From: Curtobacterium ammoniigenes NBRC 101786
GTDB lineage: Bacteria; Actinomycetota; Actinomycetes; Actinomycetales; Microbacteriaceae
Direction of reading: 5' to 3'
DNA length: 64,000 nt
Assembly (NCBI RefSeq): GCF_001571045.1
Contig: NZ_BCSV01000003.1
Span: forward strand, 186,001-250,000
Below the pieces are notes generated by a model. The model searched no databases and was not told where the DNA came from. It saw only the letters and a list, made by a program, of their open reading frames with translations. The translations under genes were made by a program, and so were the position numbers. Below are positions 40,406 through 51,370 of this stretch, one piece after another (position 1 is the first letter of the stretch; each line of letters starts with the position of its first letter).

Positions 40406-43400
40406 GACGCTCGTTCGAGTGCGTAGTCCTGCAGGCTCCGCACCGTGTGCGGGGTGCCGATCGTCTCGATCGCCGCCACCGCCGCGCCGAGTTGCGCGAT
40501 CGTGGTGAAGAGCGGCTTGTCGGCCGCGACGGTCGCCGCACGGATCTCGTACCCGTCCGCGCGTCCGGCAGCTCCGGACGGCGTGTTGATCACGATGTCC
40601 ACGGCGTTCTGCGCGAGCAGGTCGACGACGCTCTCGCCACCCTCGCTGTACTTTCCGACGACCGACACGGCGATGCCGTTCCGGCGAAGCACCTCGGCGG
40701 TGCCCTCCGTGGCGATGATCGTGAAGCCGAGCTGCGCGAGGCGATGGACGGGAAGGACGATCGCGCGCTTGTCCGTGTCCGCGACGCTCACAAATACCGT
40801 GCCCGACGTCGGGAGGCCGCCGTACGCAGCGTCCTGGCTCTTCAGGAAGGCACGCGGGAAGTCGCGGTCGATGCCCATGACCTCGCCGGTGGATCGCATC
40901 TCGGGGCTGAGAACGCTGTCGACGACCTCGCCGTCCACAGTCCGGAAGCGACGGAAGGGCAGGACCGCTTCCTTCACCGCGACCGGGGCCTCCATCGGAA
41001 CGACCGCGCCGTCACGTGCCGGCAGCAGGCCCTCCTCGATGAGGTCGGCGATCGACGCGCCGACCATGATGCGGCTCGCAGCCTTCGCCAGCGGGATCCC
41101 CAGCGCCTTCGACACGAACGGAACGGTGCGGCTCGCCCGCGGGTTCGCCTCGAGCACGTAGAGCACGCCCGCTGCGATCGCGAACTGCACGTTGAGCAGC
41201 CCGCGCACGCCGACACCCGCGGCGATCTGCTCCGTCGCCGCGACGACGGCGTCGATCTCCGAGCGCCCGAGACCGACCGGAGGAAGCGTGCACGATGAGT
41301 CGCCGGAATGGATGCCGGCCTCCTCGATGTGCTCCATCACGCCGCCGATGTAGAGGCGGTCACCGTCGTACAGGGCGTCGACGTCGATCTCGACGGCGTC
41401 GTCCAGGAACCGGTCCACGAGGAGCGGCTGCTCCGGGCCGATGATCGCCTGATCGGCGATGCGATCGAAGTAGTCCGCCATCGCAGCCGAGTCGTACACG
41501 ATCTCCATGCCGCGGCCGCCGAGCACGTACGACGGACGCACGAGCACCGGATACCCGATCTCCTCGGCAACGGCGGACGCGCTCGACAGGTCGTGCGCCG
41601 TGCCGTTCCGCGGCGCCAGGATACCGGCGTCCTCAAGGATGCCGGCGAACAGACCGCGCTCCTCGGCGAGATCGATCGCGGCCGGGCTCGTCCCGAGGAT
41701 CGGCACGCCAGCTGCCTCCAGCGGCTTCGCGAGTCCGAGGGCGGTCTGACCGCCGAGCTGCACGATGACGCCGACGACCTCTCCCGATCGCGACTCGGCA
41801 TGGATCACCTCGAGCACGTCCTCCGTGGTGAGCGGCTCGAAGTACAGACGGTCCGAGGTGTCGTAGTCGGTGGACACCGTCTCCGGGTTGCAGTTGATCA
41901 TGATCGTCTCGAAGCCCGCGTCCGCGAGCGCGAACGATGCGTGGACGCACGAGTAGTCGAACTCGACACCCTGGCCGATCCGGTTCGGCCCGGACCCGAG
42001 GATCATCACCTTCCGGCGGTCGCTCGCGGCGACCTCGGTCTCGGTGTCGTACGACGAGTAGTGGTACGGCGTGAGCGCGGGGAATTCACCGGCGCACGTG
42101 TCCACGGTCTTGAACACGGGACGAATCCCGAACCCGTGACGGAGGGTGCGAATGTCCGACTCGGTGACTCCGGCCTCCGTGCCGCCCCGGCTTCGCCGGA
42201 GGGCAGCAAGCTGCGCATCGCTGAACCCGTGGTCCTTCGACCAGCGCAGGAGGTCGGCGTCGAGCGTCTCCGCGTTCCGCACCTCGGCGGCAACCTCGTT
42301 GATGAGCGCGATCTGGTCGAGGAACCAGGGGTCGATGCCCGTCGACGCGAACATCTCCGCGACCGTCGCGCCTGCGAACAGGGCCTGCTGCACGGTGACC
42401 ATGCGGCCGTCCGTCGGCCGTGCGGCCAGGGCGACGAGCGCCTCCTTGTCGAGCTGATCGGCCGGGGTGTCCCAGTGGAAGCTCGACCCGCGCTTCTCCA
42501 GGCTGCGGAGCGACTTCTGCAGCGCCTGCGTGTAGTTCCGCCCGATCGCCATCGCCTCGCCGACGCTCTTCATCGTCGTGGTGAGCGTCGAGTCCGCTGC
42601 CGGGAACTTCTCGAATGCGAAGCGGGGGGTCTTCACGACGATGTAGTCGAGCGTCGGCTCGAAGCTCGCGGGCGTCTTCCGCGTGATGTCGTTCGGGATC
42701 TCGTCCAGCCGGTACCCGATCGCGAGCTTCGCGGCGATTTTCGCGATCGGGAAGCCTGTCGCCTTCGAGGCGAGCGCGCTGGACCGGGAGACACGCGGGT
42801 TCATCTCGATGACGATGATCCGCCCGTTCGACGGGTCGATGGCGAACTGGATGTTGCAGCCGCCGGTGTCGACGCCGACCCGACGGATGATGTCGATGCC
42901 GATGTCGCGCATGTGCTGGTACTCGCGATCCGTGAGCGTCAGCGCGGGAGCAACGGTGATCGAGTCGCCGGTGTGGACTCCGACCGGGTCGACGTTCTCG
43001 ATCGAGCAGACCACGACCGTGTTGTCGGCGTTGTCGCGCATCAGCTCGAGCTCGTACTCTTTCCAGCCGAGGATGGACTCTTCGAGCAGGACCTCCGAGG
43101 TCGGCGAGGAGTGGAGGCCATCGCCGACCATGCGCACCAGCTCCGCCTCGGTGTAGGCGAAGCCGGAGCCGAGCCCGCCCATGGTGAACGACGGGCGGAT
43201 CACGAGCGGATAGCCGAGATCCTTCGCGAACTCCTTCGCCTCGTCCAGCGTGTGGGCGATGTGGCTGCGCGCCACGTCCGCCCCGGACTCGATGACCAGC
43301 TGCTTGAACAGTTGCCGGTCCTCGCCGCGCTGGATCGCGTCGACCTTCGCGCCGATCAACTCGACACCGTACTTCTCGAGGATGCCGGCCTTGTCGAGGG

Positions 43401-43701
43401 CGATCGCCGCGTTCAGGGCGGTCTGACCGCCGAGCGTCGGGAGGACCGCGTCAGGACGTTCGATGCGGATGATCTCCTCGAGCGACGGGGTGGTGATCGG
43501 CTCGATGTAGGTGGCGTCGGCGAAGTCGGGGTCCGTCATGATCGTCGCCGGGTTCGGGTTCACGAGGATGACCCGCACGCCCTCAGCCCGGAGCACCCGA
43601 CACGCCTGCGTGCCGGAGTAGTCGAACTCGGCGGCCTGGCCGATGACGATCGGGCCGGACCCGATGACGAGGACGGAGGAGATGTCGTCGCGCTTTGGCA
43701 T
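40399..43701 (-). CDS. carB: Carbamoyl-phosphate synthase large chain
   Basis: Uses ammonia from CarA, bicarbonate and two ATP to make carbamoyl phosphate for pyrimidines and arginine. 1100 residues. The N-terminal half (carboxyphosphate domain) has [20 protein letters not shown] and the ATP-grasp segment; the C-terminal half repeats it with [20 protein letters not shown]. The allosteric domain lies in the last 150 residues ([21 protein letters not shown]). The ATG overlaps the carA stop by one base (TGATG). Confidence 0.98.
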   Translation of the reverse strand: MPKRDDISSVLVIGSGPIVIGQAAEFDYSGTQACRVLRAEGVRVILVNPNPATIMTDPDFADATYIEPITTPSLEEIIRIERPDAVLPTLGGQTALNAAIALDKAGILEKYGVELIGAKVDAIQRGEDRQLFKQLVIESGADVARSHIAHTLDEAKEFAKDLGYPLVIRPSFTMGGLGSGFAYTEAELVRMVGDGLHSSPTSEVLLEESILGWKEYELELMRDNADNTVVVCSIENVDPVGVHTGDSITVAPALTLTDREYQHMRDIGIDIIRRVGVDTGGCNIQFAIDPSNGRIIVIEMNPRVSRSSALASKATGFPIAKIAAKLAIGYRLDEIPNDITRKTPASFEPTLDYIVVKTPRFAFEKFPAADSTLTTTMKSVGEAMAIGRNYTQALQKSLRSLEKRGSSFHWDTPADQLDKEALVALAARPTDGRMVTVQQALFAGATVAEMFASTGIDPWFLDQIALINEVAAEVRNAETLDADLLRWSKDHGFSDAQLAALRRSRGGTEAGVTESDIRTLRHGFGIRPVFKTVDTCAGEFPALTPYHYSSYDTETEVAASDRRKVMILGSGPNRIGQGVEFDYSCVHASFALADAGFETIMINCNPETVSTDYDTSDRLYFEPLTTEDVLEVIHAESRSGEVVGVIVQLGGQTALGLAKPLEAAGVPILGTSPAAIDLAEERGLFAGILEDAGILAPRNGTAHDLSSASAVAEEIGYPVLVRPSYVLGGRGMEIVYDSAAMADYFDRIADQAIIGPEQPLLVDRFLDDAVEIDVDALYDGDRLYIGGVMEHIEEAGIHSGDSSCTLPPVGLGRSEIDAVVAATEQIAAGVGVRGLLNVQFAIAAGVLYVLEANPRASRTVPFVSKALGIPLAKAASRIMVGASIADLIEEGLLPARDGAVVPMEAPVAVKEAVLPFRRFRTVDGEVVDSVLSPEMRSTGEVMGIDRDFPRAFLKSQDAAYGGLPTSGTVFVSVADTDKRAIVLPVHRLAQLGFTIIATEGTAEVLRRNGIAVSVVGKYSEGGESVVDLLAQNAVDIVINTPSGAAGRADGYEIRAATVAADKPLFTTIAQLGAAVAAIETIGTPHTVRSLQDYALERASW

Positions 43702-44906
43702 CAGTTGCTGCTTCCGGTGGTCGTGTCGGCTGCGGGAGTGGTCGCGGCGGCGGTCGCCGCGTCGAGCGGGATGCCGTCGCGTCGGGCGACGACCATGTCC
43801 CGGAATCGATCGAACAGGTACATGGAATCGTGCGGACCGGCCGCGGCCTCCGGATGGTACTGGACGCTGAAGGCCGGAACGTCAAGCGCTCGGAGCCCCT
43901 CCACGACGTTGTCGTTCAGCGAGAAGTGCGAGACCTCCACGCGGCCGAAGCCGAGTGGTGACTCGACCACGTCGCCGATCGGCGCGTCGACCGCGAACCC
44001 GTGGTTCTGGCTCGTGATCTCGACGGTGCCTGTGAGCGTGTCGAACACCGGCTGGTTGATCCCGCGGTGGCCGAACGGCAGCTTGTACGTGCCGAATCCG
44101 AGCGCGCGGCCGAGGAGCTGGTTGCCGAAGCAGATACCGAAGAACGGCCGGCCGTCACGCAGGTTCTCACGGAGGAGCTCGACCTGTGCGTCGGATGCGG
44201 AGGGATCTCCCGGGCCGTTCGAATAGAACAGCGCGAGCGGGTCGAGCTCGCGGATCCGCTCGATGGACACGTCCTGCGGAAGCACATGCACCTCGAAGCC
44301 CCGCGCGGCCAGGTAGCGCAGCGTCGAGAGCTTGACCCCGAGGTCGAGCACTGCCAGACGGCCGACGAGCTCGCCTTCGGCCTCCAGCACGTATTCGTCT
44401 GTCGTCGAAACTGCGGCGGACAGGTTCTTTCCGGCCATCCCGTCCTGCTCTCTGACCATCTGCAGCTGCGCAGCGTCGTCGAGGCCCGCATCGGGACCGC
44501 TGAAGATGCCGCCCTTCATCGCGCCGACATCGCGGATGCGCCGGGTGAGCGCGCGTGTGTCGATCCCGGAGATCCCCACCACGCCGTCGCGCACGAGATG
44601 CTCGTCGAGCGGCGCGGTCGCCCGCCAGTTCGAGACCATGCGGCTCGGGTCGCGCACGACATATCCGGCGACCCAGATCCGGCGGGACTCCGGGTCCTCG
44701 TCGTTCACGCCGGTGTTACCGATGTGCGGTGCGGTCTGCACGACGATCTGACCGGCGTACGACGGGTCGGTCAGCGTCTCCTGGTAGCCGGTCATGCCGG
44801 TCGCGAACACCACTTCGCCGAGCGTTCGCCCTCGTGCGCCGTACGCCCACCCCTCGTACCGCGTGCCGTCCTCGAGGACCAGAACGGCCCGTTCACGTGT
44901 CATCAC
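43701..44906 (-). CDS. carA: Carbamoyl-phosphate synthase small chain
   Basis: Glutaminase subunit feeding ammonia to CarB. 401 residues. The class I amidotransferase triad is visible: Cys in [13 protein letters not shown], His in [12 protein letters not shown] with Glu. The N-terminal domain carries [16 protein letters not shown]. Start is GTG at 44906, which fits AAGGAG seven bases upstream; ATG at 44903 is an alternative. It overlaps the stop of the PH-like gene. Confidence 0.97.
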   Translation of the reverse strand: MMTRERAVLVLEDGTRYEGWAYGARGRTLGEVVFATGMTGYQETLTDPSYAGQIVVQTAPHIGNTGVNDEDPESRRIWVAGYVVRDPSRMVSNWRATAPLDEHLVRDGVVGISGIDTRALTRRIRDVGAMKGGIFSGPDAGLDDAAQLQMVREQDGMAGKNLSAAVSTTDEYVLEAEGELVGRLAVLDLGVKLSTLRYLAARGFEVHVLPQDVSIERIRELDPLALFYSNGPGDPSASDAQVELLRENLRDGRPFFGICFGNQLLGRALGFGTYKLPFGHRGINQPVFDTLTGTVEITSQNHGFAVDAPIGDVVESPLGFGRVEVSHFSLNDNVVEGLRALDVPAFSVQYHPEAAAGPHDSMYLFDRFRDMVVARRDGIPLDAATAAATTPAADTTTGSSN

Positions 44907-45457
44907 TGCTGCTCTCCTTCACCCGGCGTGTGCTGCCGGTCCGGGCTGGTCGTCGGTTCGGCGTCCGTGTCGCCGAGAAGCTCCCGGAGGGCCGCCATCG
45001 CTGCGGCGTCCCCCTGCGGGAATCGGAAGTAGGTGTCGAGGTCCGTCGCTCCGGCGGCGCCGGTCGCCGTCCATCGCAGACGCACCAGCCCCCCGGGTTC
45101 GACGACACGGTCGATCGCGACGTTCGCGCGATCCGCTCCACGCAGATATGGCATCGGGATGAAGCGATCCGCGACGCCCGCGATCACGAGCACCACGCCC
45201 TCCCGGTGCGTCCGGAATCCACCGCGCGCACGGAAACCGAGACCCCCGGCGCTCACGCGCTCGAGCGGAGCGTCGGCGAACGTCGTCGCGACCACGAACC
45301 CGTCGAAAGCGCTGAGGACCGGCCCGATGGTGGTGGGAACCGGCATCGGGGGCACCAGCGCTGCCTGCCGACGCGTCCGCGCGCGCCATGTCCGGGCCAG
45401 CGCCACGAACAGCGCGATCGTCAGGACCAAAAACAGGCCGGCCCAGACGAACCTCAT
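44903..45457 (-). CDS. PH-like domain membrane protein of the pyr operon
   Basis: A 184-residue protein with one N-terminal transmembrane helix (residues 4-22) followed by a basic stretch and a soluble domain (about 45-160) that resembles bacterial pleckstrin-homology-like folds. It sits between pyrC and carA in many actinobacteria, as Rv1382 does in Mycobacterium tuberculosis. It overlaps pyrC and carA by 4 bases at each end (ATGA), so it is made together with the pyrimidine enzymes. The C-terminal tail is polar and glutamate/glutamine-rich. Role unknown. Confidence 0.8.
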   Translation of the reverse strand: MRFVWAGLFLVLTIALFVALARTWRARTRRQAALVPPMPVPTTIGPVLSAFDGFVVATTFADAPLERVSAGGLGFRARGGFRTHREGVVLVIAGVADRFIPMPYLRGADRANVAIDRVVEPGGLVRLRWTATGAAGATDLDTYFRFPQGDAAAMAALRELLGDTDAEPTTSPDRQHTPGEGEQQ

Positions 45458-46839
45458 GCGCCCGCTCCCGCGACGATGTCGCTGTCACCCTGCTGGTGGG
45501 AGGCGCGTCCCGCCTCCGCCACCCGCTCCGGGTCCTGGAGCACACCGTCGAGCACCGTCGGCGCGCCGCCGTGGAAGGTCGCGACGACCCGACCCGCCAA
45601 TGCCATGCCGAGGTACGGGGAGTTCCTCGAGCGACCAGCGAGATCCCCGGTGTCGAATGCGGTGTCTCGCGTGCTCGGGTCGTACAGGGTCAGCTCTGCC
45701 GGCGCGCCGACCGCGATCGGCTGACCGTGGCCCGCGAGTCGTCCGATGCGCGCAGGGGCGGCCGACATGACCCGTGCCACGTCCGCCCAGTCGAGCCGAC
45801 CGTCGGCGACGACGGACGCGTGCACGACACGGAGTGCGGACTCCAGACCGACCATGCCGTTCGCCGCCGCCGGCCACTCACACTCCTTCGCCTCGGCGGG
45901 GTGCGGCGCGTGATCCGTCGCCACGATGTCGATCGTTCCGTCTGCCAGCGCTGCTCGGAGCGCTTCCACGTCCTCCCGGCGGCGCAGCGGCGGATTCACC
46001 TTGAAGCGTGCGTCATAGCCAGGCGCGTCCGTGCTCCCGGCGATGAGCTCCTCGGTGAGCAGGAGGTGATGCGGCGTGACCTCTGCCGTCACGGCGATAC
46101 CGCGGGCCTTCGCCCACCTGATGACGTCGACGCTGCCCGCGGTCGATACGTGGCAGACGTGGAGCCGTGCGCCGACGTGGTCGGCGAGGAGGACATCACG
46201 GGCGATGATCGACTCCTCCGCGACCGCCGGCCACCCCGCGAGCCCGAGCTCGGCGGAGAGCCGACCCTCGTTCATCTGAGCGCCGACCGTGAGGCGCGGC
46301 TCTTGAGCGTGCTGCGCGAGCACGCCGCCGAAGCCCTTGATGTATTCCAGCGCGCGCCGCATGAGCAGTGGATCGGCGACGCAGAATCCGTCATCCGAGA
46401 AGACGGTCACCCGCGCACGCGACGTCGCCATCGCGCCGATCTCGGAGAGCTGCTCGCCGCGAAGACCCTGCGACACCGCACCGATCGGCCGCACGGTCGC
46501 ATACCCGGCGCGGTCCCCCAGTGCCTGCACCTGCTCCACGACGCCCGCGGTATCGGCCACCGGCGAGGAGTTCGCCATCGCGAAGACCGCGGTGTACCCG
46601 CCCGCCGCCGCGGCCTGCGTGCCCGTGAGCACGGTTTCCGATGCTTCGAAGCCCGGCTCCCGAAGATGTGTGTGCAGGTCGACGAGCCCCGGCAGCGCGA
46701 GAAGACCGTCGGCATCGACCCGCTCGGCGCCACCCTGGTCGAGGCCGACACCGACCGCGGTGATGACCCTGCCCTCCAGCTTGAGGTCAGCGCGCGTCCC
46801 GTCCGGGAGCGTCGCGCCTGCGATGAGATAGCCGGTCAT
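45454..46839 (-). CDS. pyrC: Dihydroorotase
   Basis: Zinc amidohydrolase that closes carbamoyl aspartate to dihydroorotate. 461 residues, class I (long) type. Metal ligands in [16 protein letters not shown]; further histidines in VCHVSTAGS and [11 protein letters not shown]; the catalytic Asp lies in [10 protein letters not shown]. Overlaps pyrB by 4 bases at its start and the PH-like gene by 4 at its end. The N-terminal strand IAGATLPDG is a typical composite-domain start. Confidence 0.97.
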   Translation of the reverse strand: MTGYLIAGATLPDGTRADLKLEGRVITAVGVGLDQGGAERVDADGLLALPGLVDLHTHLREPGFEASETVLTGTQAAAAGGYTAVFAMANSSPVADTAGVVEQVQALGDRAGYATVRPIGAVSQGLRGEQLSEIGAMATSRARVTVFSDDGFCVADPLLMRRALEYIKGFGGVLAQHAQEPRLTVGAQMNEGRLSAELGLAGWPAVAEESIIARDVLLADHVGARLHVCHVSTAGSVDVIRWAKARGIAVTAEVTPHHLLLTEELIAGSTDAPGYDARFKVNPPLRRREDVEALRAALADGTIDIVATDHAPHPAEAKECEWPAAANGMVGLESALRVVHASVVADGRLDWADVARVMSAAPARIGRLAGHGQPIAVGAPAELTLYDPSTRDTAFDTGDLAGRSRNSPYLGMALAGRVVATFHGGAPTVLDGVLQDPERVAEAGRASHQQGDSDIVAGAGA

Positions 46840-47825
46840 GCGAGGGCCTCCTGTCGGGGTTCGGTGTCGTCACCACGATCGCTCCAGCCTCCGGTCAGCG
46901 CGAGGTAGAGCACCGCCATGCGAACCGACACGCCGTTCGCGACCTGCTCGATCACGGTCGAGCGATGGTCGTCCGCTGCGACGGACGCGATCTCCAGGCC
47001 CCGGTTCATCGGACCCGGATGCATCACGAGTGCGCGCTCGTCCAGCTGCGCGAGACGCTCCGCGGTCAGCCCGTAGTGCCGGTTGTATTCACGCGGGTTC
47101 GGGAAGAAAGCGTCGTGCATGCGCTCCTGTTGGATGCGGAGCATCATCACGACGTCGGGGCGCCCAGCGATCGCGCGATCGAGGTCGTGCTCAACCACTG
47201 CGCCGAACGGCGCGTCGACCGACGGCAGCAGCGTCGGAGGCGCGACGAACGTCACAGACGCCCCGAGCGTCCGCAGCAACCAGGCGTTGCTCCGCGCGAC
47301 GCGGCTGTGCAGAACGTCACCCACGATGAGCACACGAACGCCGTCGAGCCAGGAGCCGCGCGACGCGGCGCCGTGCAGACGACGCCGGATCGTGAACGCG
47401 TCGAGGAGGGCCTGCGTCGGATGCTCGTGCGTGCCGTCGCCCGCATTCACGACGGCGGCATCGATCCATCCGCTGTCCGCGAGCACGCGTGGCGCGCCAG
47501 ATGCTGGATGGCGGATGACCACCCCGTCGACGCCCATGGCGCCGAGCGTCTGGACCGTGTCCTTCAGTGACTCGCCCTTGGAGACGCTCGAGCCTTTCGC
47601 CTGGAAGTTGATGACGTCGGCCGACAGCCGCTTCGCAGCAGCCTCGAAGGAGATGCGCGTTCGCGTGGAGTCCTCGAAGAACAGGTTCACGACGGTCTTG
47701 CCGCGGAGCGCCGGGAGCTTCCGGACCTCCCGCGTGGTGACGTCCGACATCTCCTCGGCGACATCGAGGATCGTGAGCGCGTCCGCGGCGCTCAGGTCGC
47801 TCGTCGAGAGCAGGTGCTGGGTCAT
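46836..47825 (-). CDS. pyrB: Aspartate carbamoyltransferase catalytic subunit
   Basis: Joins carbamoyl phosphate and aspartate, the committed step of pyrimidine synthesis. 329 residues. Carbamoyl-phosphate loop [13 protein letters not shown] (Ile replaces the common Thr after the second Arg), then [14 protein letters not shown] and [11 protein letters not shown]. No pyrI regulatory subunit is encoded. ATG overlaps the pyrR stop. Confidence 0.97.
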   Translation of the reverse strand: MTQHLLSTSDLSAADALTILDVAEEMSDVTTREVRKLPALRGKTVVNLFFEDSTRTRISFEAAAKRLSADVINFQAKGSSVSKGESLKDTVQTLGAMGVDGVVIRHPASGAPRVLADSGWIDAAVVNAGDGTHEHPTQALLDAFTIRRRLHGAASRGSWLDGVRVLIVGDVLHSRVARSNAWLLRTLGASVTFVAPPTLLPSVDAPFGAVVEHDLDRAIAGRPDVVMMLRIQQERMHDAFFPNPREYNRHYGLTAERLAQLDERALVMHPGPMNRGLEIASVAADDHRSTVIEQVANGVSVRMAVLYLALTGGWSDRGDDTEPRQEALA

Positions 47826-48403
47826 CGGTGTCCGCCCTGCTCGCCGCGGCCGCTTTCGATGATCACTTCGTCCGCGCCGTCGGTCTCGACCAGGTGGAGG
47901 GAGATCCGCTCATCCGCGGCAGTCGGCAGGTTCTTCCCGACGTGATCCGCACGGATGGGGAGCTCACGGTGCCCGCGGTCGACGAGCACGGCGAGGCGGA
48001 CAGCACGCGGCCGACCCACGTTCTGAATGGCGTCGAGCGCCGCCCGGACCGTTCGTCCGGAGAAGAGGACGTCGTCGACCAGCACGACGACCTTGCCGTC
48101 GATACCGCCGGCCGGAATGACGGTCCGGTGCGGGGCACGCCCGAGGCCGCGCCCGAGATCGTCGCGATGCAGCGTGACGTCGAGCGCGCCGACACGGTCG
48201 GCGGCCGTCTCGGGTTCGGCGCTCCAGCCCGGCTCGATCTCGGCGAGCACCCGTCCGATCCGCTCGGCGAGCGTCACGCCACGCGTCGGAACGCCGAGCA
48301 GGACGACATCGGAGGCACCGTGATTGGCCTCGACGATTTCATGAGCGATGCGCCGAAGGGCGCGCGAGATATCGGCTTGTCCGAGCACTGTCCGCGGACT
48401 CAT
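47822..48403 (-). CDS. pyrR: PyrR, pyrimidine operon regulator / uracil phosphoribosyltransferase
   Basis: UMP-sensing RNA-binding regulator of the pyr operon with weak uracil phosphoribosyltransferase activity. 193 residues from ATG 48403, fixed by the very strong AAGGAGG upstream; an earlier in-frame ATG at 48436 lies inside the leader hairpin. The PRPP motif [18 protein letters not shown] is intact and the N-terminus [22 protein letters not shown] is typical. It is the first gene of pyrR-pyrB-pyrC-PH-carA-carB-pyrF. Confidence 0.96.
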   Translation of the reverse strand: MSPRTVLGQADISRALRRIAHEIVEANHGASDVVLLGVPTRGVTLAERIGRVLAEIEPGWSAEPETAADRVGALDVTLHRDDLGRGLGRAPHRTVIPAGGIDGKVVVLVDDVLFSGRTVRAALDAIQNVGRPRAVRLAVLVDRGHRELPIRADHVGKNLPTAADERISLHLVETDGADEVIIESGRGEQGGHR

Positions 48404-48442
48404 ACCGACCTCCTTCCCCGCCTCGCTGGACGGCATTAAAGG
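48404..48442 (-). promoter_or_regulatory. PyrR-binding leader hairpin overlapping the pyrR ribosome binding site
   Basis: Read on the minus strand, the leader contains TCCAGCGAGGC (48420-48430), matching the PyrR-binding loop consensus TCCNGNGAGGY. GCC and GGC close the loop, and CCTTT (48438-48442) can pair with AAGG (48412-48415), which is part of the AAGGAGG Shine-Dalgarno of pyrR. A PyrR-UMP complex holding this hairpin would hide the ribosome binding site, as described for translational repression of the Mycobacterium smegmatis pyr operon. No terminator or antiterminator is visible, which fits translational rather than transcriptional control. Confidence 0.82.
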
Positions 48443-48454
48443 ATGCGTTCTCGG

Positions 48455-48907
48455 TTAGCTTAGCGAATCGTTCGACGCGTCGGCCACGGCCGCGCGTTTC
48501 GGGAGCCCCGCGACCGCGGCGAGCACACCGTTGACGAACCCGGCCGACTCCTCGGTGGACAGCGACTGCGCGAGCTCGACCGCTTCAGCGATCGCCACCG
48601 GGTTCGGAACCTCCGCGTTGCACCGGATCTCCCACACGCCCATCCGCAGAATGCAGCGGTCAAGCACCGGCATGCGCCCGATGGACCACCCTTGTGCGTG
48701 TTCGACGATGATCCGATCGATGTCGGCACGCATCTCTGCAACGCCGCTCACGATCGTCCGGGCGTAGTCCCAGCTCGATGACCGTTCCGGCTGATCGAGA
48801 TGCCGAACGGTCTCGGTTGCGAGGACGTCGTCGATGGGGAGCTCGCGGACCTCCGCGATGTACAGCATGTCGAGCGCGCGCTTTCGCGCCTTCGACCTCG
48901 CACTCAT
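48455..48907 (-). CDS. nusB: Transcription antitermination protein NusB
   Basis: All-helical RNA-binding protein that with S10 helps antitermination on rRNA transcripts. 150 residues. N-terminal SARSKARKRALDMLYIAE gives the arginine-rich RNA-binding helix; the C-terminal IAEAVELAQSLSTEESAGFVNGVL is the family signature. It follows efp by 9 bp and is 51 bp upstream of pyrR, whose leader occupies the gap. Confidence 0.95.
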   Translation of the reverse strand: MSARSKARKRALDMLYIAEVRELPIDDVLATETVRHLDQPERSSSWDYARTIVSGVAEMRADIDRIIVEHAQGWSIGRMPVLDRCILRMGVWEIRCNAEVPNPVAIAEAVELAQSLSTEESAGFVNGVLAAVAGLPKRAAVADASNDSLS

Positions 48908-48916
48908 CGGGGTCGC

Positions 48917-49480
48917 TCAGTCGTTGACGCGGCCGAGATAGCTGCCGTCGCGGGTGTCGACCTTCACCTTGGTGCCGGTCTCGAGGAACAGCGGCACCTG
49001 GATCTGGTAGCCCGTCTCGACGGTCGCCGGCTTCGTGCCGCCCGTCGATCGGTCGCCCTGCAGGCCGGGCTCGGTGTAGGTGATCTCCATGACAACGCTC
49101 GCGGGCAGCTCGACGTAGAGCGGGTTGTCCTCGTTCATCGCGATCGTGACCGTCGCGGACTCCAGCAGGAAGTTCTTCGCGTCGCCGACGGTGGCCGCAG
49201 GGATCGTGACCTGGTCATAGGTGTCGGTGTCCATGAAGACGTACCCGTCGCCGTCGGTGTACAGGTACTGGTAGTCGCGACGGTCGACCGTGGCGAAGTC
49301 GATCTTCGTTCCGGCGTTGAAGGTGCGGTCCACGACTTTGCCGGAAACGACGTTCTTCATCTTCGTCCGAACGAACGCGCCGCCCTTGCCCGGCTTGACG
49401 TGCTGAAACTCGACCACGGACCAGAGTTGGCCGTCCAGGTTGAGTACCGCGCCGTTCTTGATGTCGTTGGTAGTCGCCAT
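48917..49480 (-). CDS. efp: Elongation factor P
   Basis: Relieves ribosome stalling at polyproline. 187 residues, three beta-barrel domains. ATG at 49480 gives the canonical start [17 protein letters not shown]. The tip loop [14 protein letters not shown] places a lysine at the modification site. The C-terminal domain ends [14 protein letters not shown]. An upstream in-frame extension is rejected as it covers the leader. It heads the efp-nusB pair. Confidence 0.97.
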   Translation of the reverse strand: MATTNDIKNGAVLNLDGQLWSVVEFQHVKPGKGGAFVRTKMKNVVSGKVVDRTFNAGTKIDFATVDRRDYQYLYTDGDGYVFMDTDTYDQVTIPAATVGDAKNFLLESATVTIAMNEDNPLYVELPASVVMEITYTEPGLQGDRSTGGTKPATVETGYQIQVPLFLETGTKVKVDTRDGSYLGRVND

Positions 49481-49632
49481 GGGGCTGCAGATCCGTTCGA
49501 TGGTGTTGTGAACAGCGGACGCCGAGCGTCGCGCACGAGAGAGGGCTGCGAAAGCCCCGAACGAGTGTAGCGGACCGGGTCCGCGTCCAGCCGTACCCGA
49601 TCTGCCGGCGGACCTCGCCGCGATCGTGGCGC
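49481..49632 (-). promoter_or_regulatory. efp leader / aarF-efp intergenic region
   Basis: This 152 bp gap follows the kinase gene stop and precedes efp. On the minus strand a short hairpin GGGCT-TTCGC-AGCCC at 49543-49557 is followed by TCTCTC and could terminate the upstream transcript or form part of the efp leader. A GC-rich inverted repeat GCGGA/TCCGC lies at 49569-49583 and TACACT just below it could serve as a -10 element, without a good -35. Nothing firmer is visible. Confidence 0.35.
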
Positions 49633-51327
49633 TCATCGGTCTCGACGTGCGCGAGCGGCATCGACTCCCGCCCAGACGAGCAGCACCGCGGCTGCGCCCG
49701 CGAGCAGGAAGCCCGCCGTCGCGCTTGAGATCACCCCGTGCGTGATCGGACGCGCCAGATAGACCAGCGCGAGCAGTCCCGCGCCGGCACCGAACACCAC
49801 GAGCAGAATCCGACGGATCAGCCCCGCAACGAGCCGTCGATCCCGGCGATCCCCGAAAAGCCGGATGTTGATCGAGAGGTTCCCGCGCTCGAGTGCGTCC
49901 CCGACCCGATCGATGCGACGCGGAAGCCGACGCAGCGCGGGCACGACGCCGAGCACTTCGCGGCCGACGAGTCGACCGATCGTCGCCGGACGCAGCTGGT
50001 CGCGCACCTGTTCGACGGCAAGCGTGCGCGACTCCTCGAGCAGGTCGAAGTCGGGCGACAGCGATCGAAGCGTGCCTTCGAAGATCGCCAGCCCGCGCGC
50101 GGCAGCCACGAAGTCCGCCGGGACCCGCAGCCGATACCCCGCGAACATGTCCACCGCCGCGTCAACCGTCTCGACCCCGATCCGCGCGCCGGGACCGAGC
50201 TCGTTCGTCACGAAGCGGGAGACGTCCCGGCGAAAGCCGTCCTCGTCCTGCGGGTCCGGGAGGGGGGCCATGCGCAGAATTCCGTCGGCGACGCCCTGCG
50301 TGTCACCCTGCAGGTAGGCGAGGAGCAGCTCCTGGACGGTGTCTCGGATGGCGAGGTCGAGCCTCCCGGACGAGCCGAAATCGATCAGCGCCGGCGTGCC
50401 GTCCGGGAGCAGGATGATGTTTCCCGGATGCAGGTCCGCGTGGTACAGCCCGTCGAACACGATCTGGCGCAGGAACGCGCGCAGCACGTTGCGCATCGGC
50501 TCGTCGAGGTCGCGCTTGCCGCCGGTCGCCCGAATCGCACTGAGGGTGTCGCCTTCGAGGAACTCCATGACGAGCACTTTCGCGCTCGAGAGGGCGGGAT
50601 ACGCGGCCGGAAGCCGGACCTCGTCCGCGCGGGCGCTGCGCAGCTGGTTGGCGCGCAGGCCGAGGAGGTTTGTCAGCTCCTGCCGGAAGTCGATCTGCCG
50701 GATGAGGTCGGCTGCATACTGCACCGCGACGTCCTCGACGCCGATCTGCCGCGCCTGCGGTGAGCTCCGCGCGATCAGTCGGGTGATGCGGAGCGCGATC
50801 GCGACATCCCGACGAACGACCGGCCCGATTCCGGGCCGCTGCACCTTCACGGCAACACCCGTGCCGTCCGACAGCCGTGCGCGGTGCACTTGAGCGATCG
50901 ACGCCGCGGCTACCGGCTGTGGGTCGAACGACGCGAACACGTCGTCCACCGGAGCGCCGAGTTCGTGCTCGAGCAGTGCGCGGATCGCGTCCGGATCGGC
51001 AGGGCGCACATTCTTCTGCAGGTGCGCAAGCCCGTCCATCCACTCCTCCGGCAGCAGGTCGTCGCGCGTCGAGAGCAACTGGCCCATCTTCACGAACCCG
51101 CCACCCGCCTCTTCGAGCGCCAACCGCACGTGCTCGGCCTGACTGCGCCGCAGATCGCTCGTCGCTGGGTTCCGCGAGAAGTCGAGGCGGCCGAACGGGA
51201 GCAGCCGGTGCCTGAGTGCGATGCGGAACAACTCCGTGAACCGGCGACGCCGCGCCGCGAAGGTATCAGCGGCGTCATCCTCAGCCTGCGCGGTGAAGGA
51301 CGAGAGTCGAGGAATGGCATTGGGCAC
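49633..51327 (-). CDS. UbiB/AarF (ABC1/ADCK) family atypical kinase
   Basis: A 564-residue protein of the UbiB-like atypical kinase family, which supports isoprenoid quinone metabolism in other bacteria. Kinase motifs: [14 protein letters not shown] (the KxGQ extension), the alanine-rich loop AAASIAQVH, lysine in VAVKVQRPG, catalytic HADLHPGNI and DFGSSGRLD. The C-terminus has two predicted transmembrane helices (about residues 490-535). GTG at 51327 ([11 protein letters not shown]) is chosen because the frame further upstream overlaps aroB. In many actinobacteria other genes (aroQ, pepQ) hold this position between aroB and efp. Substrate unknown; this organism group uses menaquinone. Confidence 0.88.
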   Translation of the reverse strand: MPNAIPRLSSFTAQAEDDAADTFAARRRRFTELFRIALRHRLLPFGRLDFSRNPATSDLRRSQAEHVRLALEEAGGGFVKMGQLLSTRDDLLPEEWMDGLAHLQKNVRPADPDAIRALLEHELGAPVDDVFASFDPQPVAAASIAQVHRARLSDGTGVAVKVQRPGIGPVVRRDVAIALRITRLIARSSPQARQIGVEDVAVQYAADLIRQIDFRQELTNLLGLRANQLRSARADEVRLPAAYPALSSAKVLVMEFLEGDTLSAIRATGGKRDLDEPMRNVLRAFLRQIVFDGLYHADLHPGNIILLPDGTPALIDFGSSGRLDLAIRDTVQELLLAYLQGDTQGVADGILRMAPLPDPQDEDGFRRDVSRFVTNELGPGARIGVETVDAAVDMFAGYRLRVPADFVAAARGLAIFEGTLRSLSPDFDLLEESRTLAVEQVRDQLRPATIGRLVGREVLGVVPALRRLPRRIDRVGDALERGNLSINIRLFGDRRDRRLVAGLIRRILLVVFGAGAGLLALVYLARPITHGVISSATAGFLLAGAAAVLLVWAGVDAARARRDR

Positions 51328-51370
51328 GCAGCCAGCATTCCCCGCAGGGCTGACATTTCTCCCGGGCGAC

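Noticed and set aside
41308..44226. Open frame of 972 codons on the plus strand
   Set aside because: It lies antisense to carB and carA, with arginine/histidine-rich, low-hydrophobic sequence typical of the reverse frame of GC-rich coding DNA, and has no domain.
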